The translations under genes and the position numbers were made by a program. The notes beneath the pieces were generated by a model. The model ran no database searches. It was given only the letters and a program-made list of their open reading frames with translations, and was not told where the DNA came from. DNA of 8,769 nucleotides from Rubrobacter sp. (GTDB lineage: Bacteria; Actinomycetota; Rubrobacteria; Rubrobacterales; Rubrobacteraceae): the NCBI GenBank assembly GCA_013815575.1, contig JACDFX010000040.1:1-8769 (forward strand), given 5' to 3'. Below, one piece after another: positions 1-5,486 of the stretch. Position 1 is the first letter of the stretch, and every line of letters starts with the position of its first letter.

Positions 1-1
1 C

Positions 2-673
2 CTCCCGCTGGCCGCCCTGCTCGTGGCCTTCGCGACGACCCCATTCCCCGCCGGCACGCGGAACACACCAGAGAGGGGCGAAGAGGGGGGGCGATACGGG
101 CTCTACCGGTACCTGCCGCTGCTACTTGTCGGTGGAATCGCGTTGCTCGGGCTTGGCTCCGAGGGGGAGATGGAGCACTGGTCAGGGCTCTACCTGCGAG
201 ACACCCTGGGCCTGCCGGCGCTGCTCGGCGGCTCGGGTGTCGCCGTCTTCTACGCGGCGATGGCCGTGGGCAGGCTCGGGACCGCGGGGGTCGTGCGCCT
301 CTTCGGGAACCGGGGGACCTTGATCCTCGCCGGACTGCTCACCGCCGCCGGGATGGTCCTGGCCCTCGTCACCCGCGAGCCCCTGCTGGTCGTCGCCGGT
401 TTCCTGGTGGTTGGGCTCTCGCTCTCCGGCGTCGCGCCCATAGCATTCTCCGTCGCGGGGGACTTGGCGCCCGAACGGGCCGGGGCCGCCATCTCCGTCG
501 TCACCACGCTCGGGTACGGCGGCTTCCTGCTCGGCCCCGCCATCGTGGGCGGGCTCGCCGAACTGGTGGGGTTGAGGACCGCGCTCCTCACCATAGCGGC
601 GGCGGGGCTGGTCATAGCCGCCCTCGGCTACCGGGTCTCAGCCCCCAAAGACCGGCCGAAAACCGCGGGCTAA
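2..673 (+). CDS. MFS transporter, YbjJ-like, C-terminal part (5' end outside window)
   Basis: The reading frame is open from the first complete codon at base 2 to TAA at 671-673, so the start lies upstream of the window. A charged linker (about residues 14-30, TPERGEEGG) is followed by about six hydrophobic helices, which fits the cytoplasmic loop and C-terminal half of a 12-helix Major Facilitator protein. The segment EGEMEHWSGLYL resembles the 'EGAMADWS-YL' signature of YbjJ/FucP-like MFS members. A GRLG...RLFGNRG stretch resembles the MFS loop motif between helices. Role: probable inner-membrane secondary transporter; the substrate cannot be read from this half. It converges on metG with a 53-bp gap. 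Family call is good, subfamily moderate. Confidence 0.85.
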   Translation, partial: LPLAALLVAFATTPFPAGTRNTPERGEEGGRYGLYRYLPLLLVGGIALLGLGSEGEMEHWSGLYLRDTLGLPALLGGSGVAVFYAAMAVGRLGTAGVVRLFGNRGTLILAGLLTAAGMVLALVTREPLLVVAGFLVVGLSLSGVAPIAFSVAGDLAPERAGAAISVVTTLGYGGFLLGPAIVGGLAELVGLRTALLTIAAAGLVIAALGYRVSAPKDRPKTAG

Positions 674-681
674 TACCGAAC

Positions 682-694
682 CCGCACGCTGCGG
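682..694. repeat. Small GC hairpin just after the MFS stop
   Basis: CCGCA-CGC-TGCGG is a perfect 5-bp stem with a 3-nt loop, nine bases after the MFS stop and before the converging metG stop. An overlapping alternative pairs GCGGG (665-669) with CCCGC (681-685). No T tract follows on either strand, so it is at most a weak or factor-assisted terminator between convergent genes. Confidence 0.3.
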
Positions 695-710
695 AGGCCC
701 GGCCGACGGT

Positions 711-728
711 GGGAGGTCCGGGAGGTCT
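711..728. repeat. Tandem 9-bp direct repeat at the metG 3' end
   Basis: GGGAGGTCC (711-719) is followed directly by GGGAGGTCT (720-728), two near-identical 9-bp units that run into the metG stop codon at 727-729. It is probably a small slippage duplication; no function is evident. Confidence 0.5.
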
Positions 729-2445
729 ATTCTCCTCGCACGGCGCGGGAGAGTTGCTCCTCGGCGGCGTGGATCTCCTCGTCCTCGATCCTCTGGAAAA
801 GCGGCTTCGCGCCGGTCGATCGGTAAGCCTCCGGCAACTCCTCGAGGTCCAGGACCCGGGCAACCGGCCCGTCGAAGAACGTCTGTAGCCGTTCGATCGC
901 CTCCGGGACGTAGGGGGCGGCATGGTAGGCGATGGAGCCGAGCAGGACGGAGCAGACGTAGAGGGTCGTCCGGGTAAGCTCCGGGTCGTCCTTGCGGGTC
1001 TTCCAGGGCGCCGACGCGTCGAAGTAGCGGTTGGCGCGGCGGCCCATGGCGAGCAGCTCGCCCAGCGCCTCGCGCGGTTTCGGGGCGAGCATCCGCTCCT
1101 CGTAGCGCCTCTCGAGCTCCTTGAAGTCCTCGAGGACGGCTCGGGCTTCGTCGGGCAGAGACTCGGGCCGCAGAGACTCGCCGTCGGCGTATTTTTCCGT
1201 AAAGGAGAGGACGCGGTTTACGTAGTTGCCGAGGTTGCCGATCAGGTCTGAGTTCACCCGGGTCCCGAACTCCCGCCAGGAGAAAACCACGTCGCCGGTC
1301 TCCGGCAGGTTGGAGGCGAGGTAGAACCGCAAGGGGTCGGCCGGGAAACGGTCGAGCGCCTCGTGCAGCCACACGGCGAGGTTGCGGCTCGTGGACATCT
1401 GGACCGCCCGCCGCTCGCCTTCCACGACCACTTCGAGGTTCATGAACTCGTTGGCCGGCACGTCGTAGGGGAGCACGAACGGCTCCTCACCGTCCTCGCC
1501 AACACCCATGAGCTGCGCGGGCCAGACTAGGGAGTGGAAGACCGTGTTGTCCTTCCCGATAAAGTGGATGAGCCTCGTGTCCGGCTCCTGCCAGTACTCG
1601 CGCCAGCGATCCGGCTCCCCGGTGTTCTGCGCCCACTCCATCGTGGAGGAGACGTAGCCGATGCAGGCGTCGAACCAGACGTAGAAGCGCTTGTCCTCGA
1701 AGCCCGGCTCCGGCACGGGGACGCCCCACTTTATGTCCCGCGTTATGGGCCGCTTCTCCAGGCCGCCGTCTATGATCCCGAGGATAAAGTTCTTGACGGA
1801 AGAGCGCCAGTGCTCCTGGCCGCCGACGTACTCCCTGAGGCGTTCGGAGAGCCTGGGGAGATCCAGGTATAGGTGCGTCGTTTCCCGAACCTCCGCCGGC
1901 CCGCCCGTAACCTTGGAGTGGGGATCTATGAGCTCGTAGGCCTCGTACCAGGACCCGCAGTTGTCGCACTGGTCGCCGCGGGCCTCCTTGTAGCCGCAGA
2001 CCGGGCACGTTCCCTCTACGTAGCGGTCTGGCAGGAAGCGTTCCTCGGTTGGACTGTACATCTGCTTGGACTCGGCCTCGGAGATGTAGCCGCCCTCCTT
2101 GAGCTTGCGGTAGAAGAGCTGTGTGTTCTCCGCGTGCAGGGGTGTCGAGGTGTGGGAGAAGTTGTCGAAGGAGATGTCGAAGCGGGCGAAGGTCTCCTTC
2201 ATGTGCGCCCACCAGTAGTCGACGACGTCCTGGGGGTCCTTGCCCTCCCGCTCGGCGGTGAGGGTGATCGGGACGCCGTGCTCGTCCGTGCCGCACACGT
2301 AGATCACGTCCTCCCCCCGCGCCCTGAGGTAGCGCACGAAGGCGTCCGCGGGCAGGTAGGCCCCAACGATCTGGCCGACGTGCAAGGGACCGTTGGCGTA
2401 GGGCAACGCGGAGGTTACGAGGTAGCGTGGTCTCTTTTCACTCAT
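727..2445 (-). CDS. metG: Methionyl-tRNA synthetase (class I, Cys4 zinc type, no C-terminal dimer domain)
   Basis: Charges tRNA-Met with methionine in the cytoplasm; essential for initiation and elongation. The N-terminal Rossmann fold carries PYANGPLHVGQ (HIGH equivalent HVGQ, residues 22-25). The connective insert holds a zinc knuckle CPVC...CDNC (C147, C150, C160, C163). Then come FYVWFDACIGY, HFIGKDN and the KMSKS-loop region QMSTSRN (residues 349-355, bases 1381-1401), followed by the anticodon-binding helical domain. At 572 residues it lacks the C-terminal tRNA_bind OB domain of longer MetRS. The WLHE...NLPETGD context matches the subfamily with a K-x-S-T-S signature, but the first Lys is Gln here. 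ATG 2445 is preferred because a -10 box (TATTCT) ends exactly 6 nt upstream; TTG 2451 with AGGTG 7 nt ahead is the alternative. Divergent from dut. Confidence 0.97.
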   Translation of the reverse strand: MSEKRPRYLVTSALPYANGPLHVGQIVGAYLPADAFVRYLRARGEDVIYVCGTDEHGVPITLTAEREGKDPQDVVDYWWAHMKETFARFDISFDNFSHTSTPLHAENTQLFYRKLKEGGYISEAESKQMYSPTEERFLPDRYVEGTCPVCGYKEARGDQCDNCGSWYEAYELIDPHSKVTGGPAEVRETTHLYLDLPRLSERLREYVGGQEHWRSSVKNFILGIIDGGLEKRPITRDIKWGVPVPEPGFEDKRFYVWFDACIGYVSSTMEWAQNTGEPDRWREYWQEPDTRLIHFIGKDNTVFHSLVWPAQLMGVGEDGEEPFVLPYDVPANEFMNLEVVVEGERRAVQMSTSRNLAVWLHEALDRFPADPLRFYLASNLPETGDVVFSWREFGTRVNSDLIGNLGNYVNRVLSFTEKYADGESLRPESLPDEARAVLEDFKELERRYEERMLAPKPREALGELLAMGRRANRYFDASAPWKTRKDDPELTRTTLYVCSVLLGSIAYHAAPYVPEAIERLQTFFDGPVARVLDLEELPEAYRSTGAKPLFQRIEDEEIHAAEEQLSRAVRGE

Positions 2446-2451
2446 GATCAA

Positions 2452-2457
2452 AGAATA
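2452..2457 (-). promoter_or_regulatory. Predicted metG -10 box, leaderless
   Basis: On the minus strand, TATTCT is followed by six bases (TTGATC) and then ATG at 2445, placing the expected transcription start on the A of the start codon. No convincing -35 lies 16-18 bp upstream. If right, the mRNA is leaderless and TTG 2451 is not used. Confidence 0.5.
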
Positions 2458-2502
2458 GCACCTGCGTAAAGGCCTCAGGCTTGAGGTTGCGGACGTCGGG
2501 TT

Positions 2503-2535
2503 CGCACCCGCCGGGGCGCTCCTCCGGCGGGTGCG
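2503..2535. repeat. Perfect 12-bp inverted repeat between divergent metG and dut
   Basis: CGCACCCGCCGG (2503-2514) and CCGGCGGGTGCG (2524-2535) are exact reverse complements around a 9-nt centre that can add a G-T and a G-C pair. No T run follows on either strand and the flanking genes diverge, so it is not an ordinary intrinsic terminator. Both predicted transcription starts (2445 and about 2604) lie outside it, which points to a DNA-level element such as an operator or protein-binding site, or a remnant. Function unknown. Confidence 0.7.
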
Positions 2536-2541
2536 GGACGT

Positions 2542-2609
2542 ATACCGCGGATCATCGCCCCACCCGGGCTGAAGCGTTTATCCGCGGGTGCTAACATGGC
2601 CCGCGGTAT
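2542..2609. repeat. Spaced 9-bp inverted repeat reaching the dut start codon
   Basis: ATACCGCGG (2542-2550) and CCGCGGTAT (2601-2609) are exact reverse complements 50 bp apart; the right half includes the first two bases of the dut ATG at 2608. It may be a binding-site pair or chance in GC-rich DNA. Confidence 0.35.
2589..2597 (+). promoter_or_regulatory. Predicted dut extended -10 box
   Basis: TGCTAACAT fits an extended -10 (TGn-TANNNT), with a weak CTGAAG 17 bp upstream at 2569-2574. The expected transcription start is about 2604, four bases before ATG 2608. The alternative ATG at 2596 would lie inside the -10 box, so this promoter argues for the shorter protein. Confidence 0.45.
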
Positions 2610-3063
2610 GAGCTCTGAAGAACCCCTACGCGTCGCTTTTCGCCTTCTCGTGCCCGAGGCGCGGGCGCCGGAGCGGGCGCACGCGGGGGATGCTGGCTAC
2701 GACCTGCGCGCGGTGGAGGGTACGGAGCTTCCGCCCGGCAGACGGGCGGTCGTGCGGACCGGGGTCTCCGTCGCGATCCCGGCCGGCTACGCCGGGCTCG
2801 TGTTACCCCGAAGCGGGCTTGCGGTGAGGCACGGCATCTCGCTGGTCAACACGCCGGGGCTCATAGACTCCGGATACAGGGGGGAGATCCAGGTCCCCCT
2901 CATCAACCACGACCGGGAGGAGACCTTTCTGGTCGAGCCGGGGATGAGGATAGCCCAGCTCGTCCTCGTCCGGGCCGCCGGCGCCGCCTTTGTGGAGGTC
3001 GAACTGTTGGAAGACGGAACGGACGGCAGGAGGGAGGGAGGCTTCGGCTCCTCGGGGAGATAA
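2608..3063 (+). CDS. dut: dUTP diphosphatase (trimeric dUTPase)
   Basis: Hydrolyses dUTP to dUMP and pyrophosphate in the cytoplasm, keeping uracil out of DNA and supplying dUMP for thymidylate synthesis. All five trimeric-dUTPase motifs are present in order: I AGDAGYDL (26-33); II PRSGLA (67-72); III NTPGLIDSGYRGE (81-93) with catalytic Asp87 and uracil-stacking Tyr90; IV RIAQLVL (114-120); V RREGGFGSSG (141-150), a slight variant of the usual RGxGGFGSTG. The length of 151 residues is normal. ATG 2608 is chosen over in-frame ATG 2596 because the latter overlaps the predicted -10 box and neither has a Shine-Dalgarno. A DUF1990 gene follows after 27 nt, probably cotranscribed; metG is divergent. 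Confidence 0.96.
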   Translation: MSSEEPLRVAFRLLVPEARAPERAHAGDAGYDLRAVEGTELPPGRRAVVRTGVSVAIPAGYAGLVLPRSGLAVRHGISLVNTPGLIDSGYRGEIQVPLINHDREETFLVEPGMRIAQLVLVRAAGAAFVEVELLEDGTDGRREGGFGSSGR

Positions 3064-3080
3064 GTTTCGTTCGGGTCTGG

Positions 3081-3085
3081 AAGGA
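3081..3085 (+). promoter_or_regulatory. Shine-Dalgarno for the DUF1990 gene
   Basis: AAGGA lies 5 nt before GTG 3091 and supports that non-ATG start. The site lies within the short dut-DUF1990 gap, as expected for an internal gene of an operon. Confidence 0.7.
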
Positions 3086-3090
3086 ACATA

Positions 3091-3675
3091 GTGTTCTTGA
3101 TCCGGGAGCCGTCCGAGGCGCGTATCTCTCGCGCTTTCGACGCGCAGAGGGACGCGTCGTTCTCCTACGCGGAGGTCGGGGCCTCGCGGGAGGCGCCAGG
3201 GGAGATCCCGGGCTACACGGTGGACCACAATCGCGTGAAACTCGGCGAGGGGGCGGAGGCGTTCGGACGGGCGGTCGACGCCCTGCGCGGGTGGAGGATG
3301 TTCGAGGTCGGTTGGGCCGGCCTGCTTCCGCCGGGCGCCCCGGTCGAGGTGGGAACGACCGTCGCGGTATTCGCCCGGCACTACGGGTTCCGGTCGTTGA
3401 ACTTCTCCCGGGTGGTATACGGGATCTCCGAGGACGACGGTGGCGTGCGCAAGCGCGGGTTCGCCTACGGAACGTTGCCCGAGCACGGCGAGAGCGGCGA
3501 GGAGCGCTTCACCGTCGAGTGGCATCGTGACGGCTCGGTCTTCTACGACCTCTACGCCTTCTCCCGCCCGAACCATCCCCTGGCGAGGTTGGGTCACCCA
3601 TTCGCGCGGGGGTTGCAGCGTCGCTTCGCGCGGGACTCGCTGCGGGTGATGCAGACGGTCGTGGGCTCAGGATAG
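3091..3675 (+). CDS. DUF1990 (UPF0548) family protein, function unknown
   Basis: A 194-residue protein matching the DUF1990/UPF0548 pattern along its length: YAEVGASREAPGEIPGY and LGEGAEAFGRAVDALRGW in the N-terminal half, FEVGWAGLLPPGAPVEVGTTVAV in the middle, then NFSRVVY, the highly typical GFAYGTLPEHGESGEERFTVEW, FYDLYAFSRPNHPLARLG, and a QRRFARDSLRVMQ end. No signal peptide or membrane helix is seen, so it is likely cytoplasmic. The family occurs in bacteria and plants and has no established biochemical role. GTG start with AAGGA 5 nt upstream. It lies 27 nt after dut and converges on the SUKH gene with only a 16-bp gap, so cotranscription with dut is likely. Family call strong, function unknown. 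Confidence 0.88.
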   Translation: MFLIREPSEARISRAFDAQRDASFSYAEVGASREAPGEIPGYTVDHNRVKLGEGAEAFGRAVDALRGWRMFEVGWAGLLPPGAPVEVGTTVAVFARHYGFRSLNFSRVVYGISEDDGGVRKRGFAYGTLPEHGESGEERFTVEWHRDGSVFYDLYAFSRPNHPLARLGHPFARGLQRRFARDSLRVMQTVVGSG

Positions 3676-3694
3676 CCCGGCCTCGCGGCCACTA
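3673..3694. terminator. Possible compact hairpin between converging stop codons
   Basis: GGCC-TCGC-GGCC sits in the 16-bp gap, flanked by the TAG of the DUF1990 gene and the CTA (TAG on the other strand) of the SUKH gene, which could also pair. No T tract, so a terminator role is weak; the tight symmetric arrangement is the only support. Confidence 0.25.
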
Positions 3695-4252
3695 GTTGTC
3701 GAGCACCAGCCGATCCCAGAGGTCTGTGTGCCGTGACGGGCCCGACGGTATGTTCGGGACGGGAGAGCCGAACTCTGCCCCAAGGTAAGAGGACAGGTCA
3801 CGACCGTAGCGGATTATGTCCAGCTGGACGACGGAGAACACCGGGTTGCCGGAAGAGTGCGGCCTATACGGTACGTACCTGTGGGAGTAGACCGGCACCA
3901 GGATCGGCGCGGCGGAGAGCGTCCGCCGGACCAGAAGTAGGACGTCGGAGGTCCCTTGCGGCCTCTGGCCCCAGTGCTCGGGCCAGAGGTCATTGTGCTC
4001 GACGTCGAAGCAGACCCCCTCCACCGGCCACCCGAGCCGCTCCCGGAGATCCTTTCGGCTCCCCTTTCGCCAGTCGGGAAAACCTTCCGAGATCGGAAGA
4101 GCCGCTTGCAGCAGAGCGCGCAGGTCGGGCGGAAACCTGAGGCCGAAAGCAGATTCCACCTCCACGACTTCCTCGTCCGAAAGCCCGGGGTCAAACTCGA
4201 CGCCGCTGGCGCGTAGATATGAGATCGCCCTTTCCAGGTGATCTGGTTCCAT
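3692..4252 (-). CDS. SUKH / SMI1-KNR4 family protein, possible orphan immunity protein
   Basis: A 186-residue soluble protein with SMI1/KNR4 (SUKH) features: the N-terminal GLSDEEVVEVESAFGLRFPPDLRALL stretch (about 23-48), the W in FPDWRKG (about 58-64), and a C-terminal NPVFSVVQLDIIRYGRDLSSYLG region (about 135-157), typical of family members that end in 'PVFSV-Q-DIIYYG-DL--YL--EF'. The superfamily includes many immunity proteins against contact-dependent and polymorphic toxins, but also other roles. No toxin gene, WXG/LXG protein or second immunity gene is in the window, so the immunity role is inference. ATG 4252 has a GGGGGAG-type Shine-Dalgarno (about 4260-4266) and a TATACT -10 box at 4278-4283. 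It converges on the DUF1990 gene and diverges from the YdjM-like gene. Confidence 0.82.
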   Translation of the reverse strand: MEPDHLERAISYLRASGVEFDPGLSDEEVVEVESAFGLRFPPDLRALLQAALPISEGFPDWRKGSRKDLRERLGWPVEGVCFDVEHNDLWPEHWGQRPQGTSDVLLLVRRTLSAAPILVPVYSHRYVPYRPHSSGNPVFSVVQLDIIRYGRDLSSYLGAEFGSPVPNIPSGPSRHTDLWDRLVLDN

Positions 4253-4277
4253 TTGCTCTCCCCCTTCGCGTGCAGCA

Positions 4278-4283
4278 AGTATA
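4278..4283 (-). promoter_or_regulatory. Predicted SUKH-gene -10 box
   Basis: TATACT on the minus strand (5 of 6 to TATAAT) gives an expected start near 4271 and a leader of about 19 nt. That is just enough to contain the Shine-Dalgarno (GGGGGAG) before ATG 4252. No clear -35 was seen. Confidence 0.5.
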
Positions 4284-4314
4284 GAAGGAAGCCGAACCGG
4301 GGTCGTTGGGGAGT

Positions 4315-4323
4315 TGCTAGACT
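4315..4323 (+). promoter_or_regulatory. Predicted extended -10 box of the YdjM-like gene
   Basis: TGCTAGACT matches an extended -10 (TGn-TANNNT). The expected transcription start near 4330 leaves a leader of about 3 nt before ATG 4333, and no Shine-Dalgarno is present. It is divergent from the SUKH promoter about 32 bp away. Confidence 0.45.
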
Positions 4324-4332
4324 AGCCCGCGG

Positions 4333-4896
4333 ATGAACGGGACTACACACGCCGTCTTCGGGATCGCGGCTCTCGCCAGCGCGGCCCTGGTGACGGGGGC
4401 CGACCCGCCCGTATACGTCTACCCGGCGGCCATCGTGGCGGCCTGGCTGCCGGACGTGGACAACCCTCGCAGCACCCTAGGCAACGGCCTCAGTAAATCG
4501 AAGAACCCCGTGCTGAACCTTCTGAGCCGGCCCTTGAGCTGGGCCCTGCGGACGGCCTCGTTCGTGCTCGTACGGACGGTCGGGCACCGAACGCTTACGC
4601 ATTCGATCCTGGGCGCCCTGCTCTTCGGCCTGCCGATCTACCTGTTCCTGGGGGACTACCCGAACCTCTCCCTCGCCCTCGTCGCGGGCTACGCCTCGCA
4701 CGTCTTCGCCGACGCGCTGAACACCAGGGGCGTCCCGCTGCTGTGGCCGTTCGGCAGGCCGTTCCGGTTGTTGCCGGGGGGGATAAAGTCCGGCGGGGCG
4801 GTGGAGGTCGCGGTCGCTTTAGGGGCGCTGATGGTGGCGCTCTACGCCATCCTGCAGCTCAACCCGTCGCTACGCGCCCTCCTCGGTCTTCTCTAG
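4333..4896 (+). CDS. YdjM-like membrane-bound metal-dependent hydrolase (DUF457)
   Basis: A 187-residue inner-membrane protein of the YdjM/DUF457 ('LexA-binding, inner membrane-associated putative hydrolase') family. Probable metal ligands sit in conserved blocks: TTHAVFG (His6), WLPDVDNPRSTLG (Asp41, Asp43), GHRTLTHS (His85, His90), GYASHVFADALNTRG (His123, Asp127), LLWPF (136-140), and GIKSGGAVE (150-158). About five hydrophobic helices surround them: roughly 8-22, 28-40, 92-107, 112-127 and 157-175. The substrate is unproven; family members are presumed hydrolases of membrane-associated substrates. ATG 4333 has no Shine-Dalgarno but a -10 box just upstream, suggesting near-leaderless translation. 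The last 27 bp overlap the 3' end of the converging HD-domain gene. Confidence 0.9.
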   Translation: MNGTTHAVFGIAALASAALVTGADPPVYVYPAAIVAAWLPDVDNPRSTLGNGLSKSKNPVLNLLSRPLSWALRTASFVLVRTVGHRTLTHSILGALLFGLPIYLFLGDYPNLSLALVAGYASHVFADALNTRGVPLLWPFGRPFRLLPGGIKSGGAVEVAVALGALMVALYAILQLNPSLRALLGLL

Positions 4897-5463
4897 CCAC
4901 GCGAGCGTCGCGATGCTCGCCGGGTGCGTGGGACGGCCGCGCTCCTCGTTGTGGGCGATGGACCGCCGCAGCGACTCGGCGGCCGCCCCGCGCAAATCCT
5001 CCCGGGATAACCGCCTCAAACGCCCGACGCTCGGGTAGTCCCGGGCCGGCTCCACCTTGTCCGCGACGTACAGCACCAGCGACAGCGGGCCCATCTCCGG
5101 ACGACCGGTGGTGTGCTCCCGGATCGCGTCCAGGACCTCCCCGTCCTCCACGCCGAGCTCCCGGCGCGCCAGCTCCGCGGCCACCGGGCCGTGCAGGAGC
5201 TTCGGGCTCTCCCGCTCCGGTTCCCCGACGGGCAGGCGCCAGCTCTGGGCCAGGTGCAGGAACTCATCCGGGGACAACTCGCGGGTGGCGTCGTGCAGGA
5301 GGCCGGCGAGGCGGGCCCGATCGGGGTCGATGCCGTGGACCCGCGCGAGTTCTTCCGCCGTGTCGGCGACCCTCAAGGTGTGGCCGTAGCGCCTGGCGGA
5401 GAGGCGTTCGCGGGCAAAGACGTCGGCTGCCTCTTTGGGGTAGATCTTTTTACGGTCTTTCAT
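4870..5463 (-). CDS. yqeK: YqeK-type HD phosphohydrolase (symmetrical Ap4A hydrolase)
   Basis: A 197-residue HD-superfamily protein of the YqeK family, whose characterised members hydrolyse diadenosine tetraphosphate symmetrically to two ADP in the cytoplasm. The HD ligands are in order: RYGHTLRVA (His28), AGLLHDATRE (His57-Asp58), LLHGPVAAEL (His91), EHTTGRPEMGPLSLVLYVADKVEP (His117, Asp135), followed by the family-typical RDYPSVGRLRRLS stretch. The C-terminal HNEERGRPTHPASIATLAWLEK also fits. Elsewhere yqeK usually lies beside nadD and rsfS; here it stands alone, diverging from cinA by 23 bp and overlapping the YdjM-like gene tail to tail. ATG 5463 lacks a Shine-Dalgarno; a TACAAT box seven bases upstream predicts a leader of about 1 nt. 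Confidence 0.9.
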   Translation of the reverse strand: MKDRKKIYPKEAADVFARERLSARRYGHTLRVADTAEELARVHGIDPDRARLAGLLHDATRELSPDEFLHLAQSWRLPVGEPERESPKLLHGPVAAELARRELGVEDGEVLDAIREHTTGRPEMGPLSLVLYVADKVEPARDYPSVGRLRRLSREDLRGAAAESLRRSIAHNEERGRPTHPASIATLAWLEKTEEGA

Positions 5464-5470
5464 CCGGCGG

Positions 5471-5476
5471 ATTGTA
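5471..5476 (-). promoter_or_regulatory. Predicted yqeK -10 box
   Basis: TACAAT on the minus strand (5 of 6 to TATAAT), seven bases before ATG 5463, predicts a start at about 5464. It shares two base pairs (5475-5476) with the opposite-facing cinA -10 box, so both promoters can hardly be open at once. Confidence 0.55.
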
Positions 5477-5480
5477 GAAT
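5475..5480 (+). promoter_or_regulatory. Predicted cinA -10 box, leaderless
   Basis: TAGAAT (5 of 6 to TATAAT) is followed by AAACAG and then ATG 5487, putting the expected transcription start on the A of the start codon. No Shine-Dalgarno and no good -35 were seen; any -35 would lie inside the yqeK coding start. Confidence 0.55.
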
Positions 5481-5486
5481 AAACAG

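Noticed and set aside
638..1372. Antisense or overlapping frames within metG
   Set aside because: The metG frame has all synthetase motifs; the others are Arg/Pro/Gly-rich shadows.
2494..2535. T-arm-like GGGTTCGCACCCG, possible tRNA
   Set aside because: The loop is 6 nt, not 7. No matching acceptor stem, D arm or anticodon arm exists upstream, and the sequence is better explained by the 12-bp inverted repeat.
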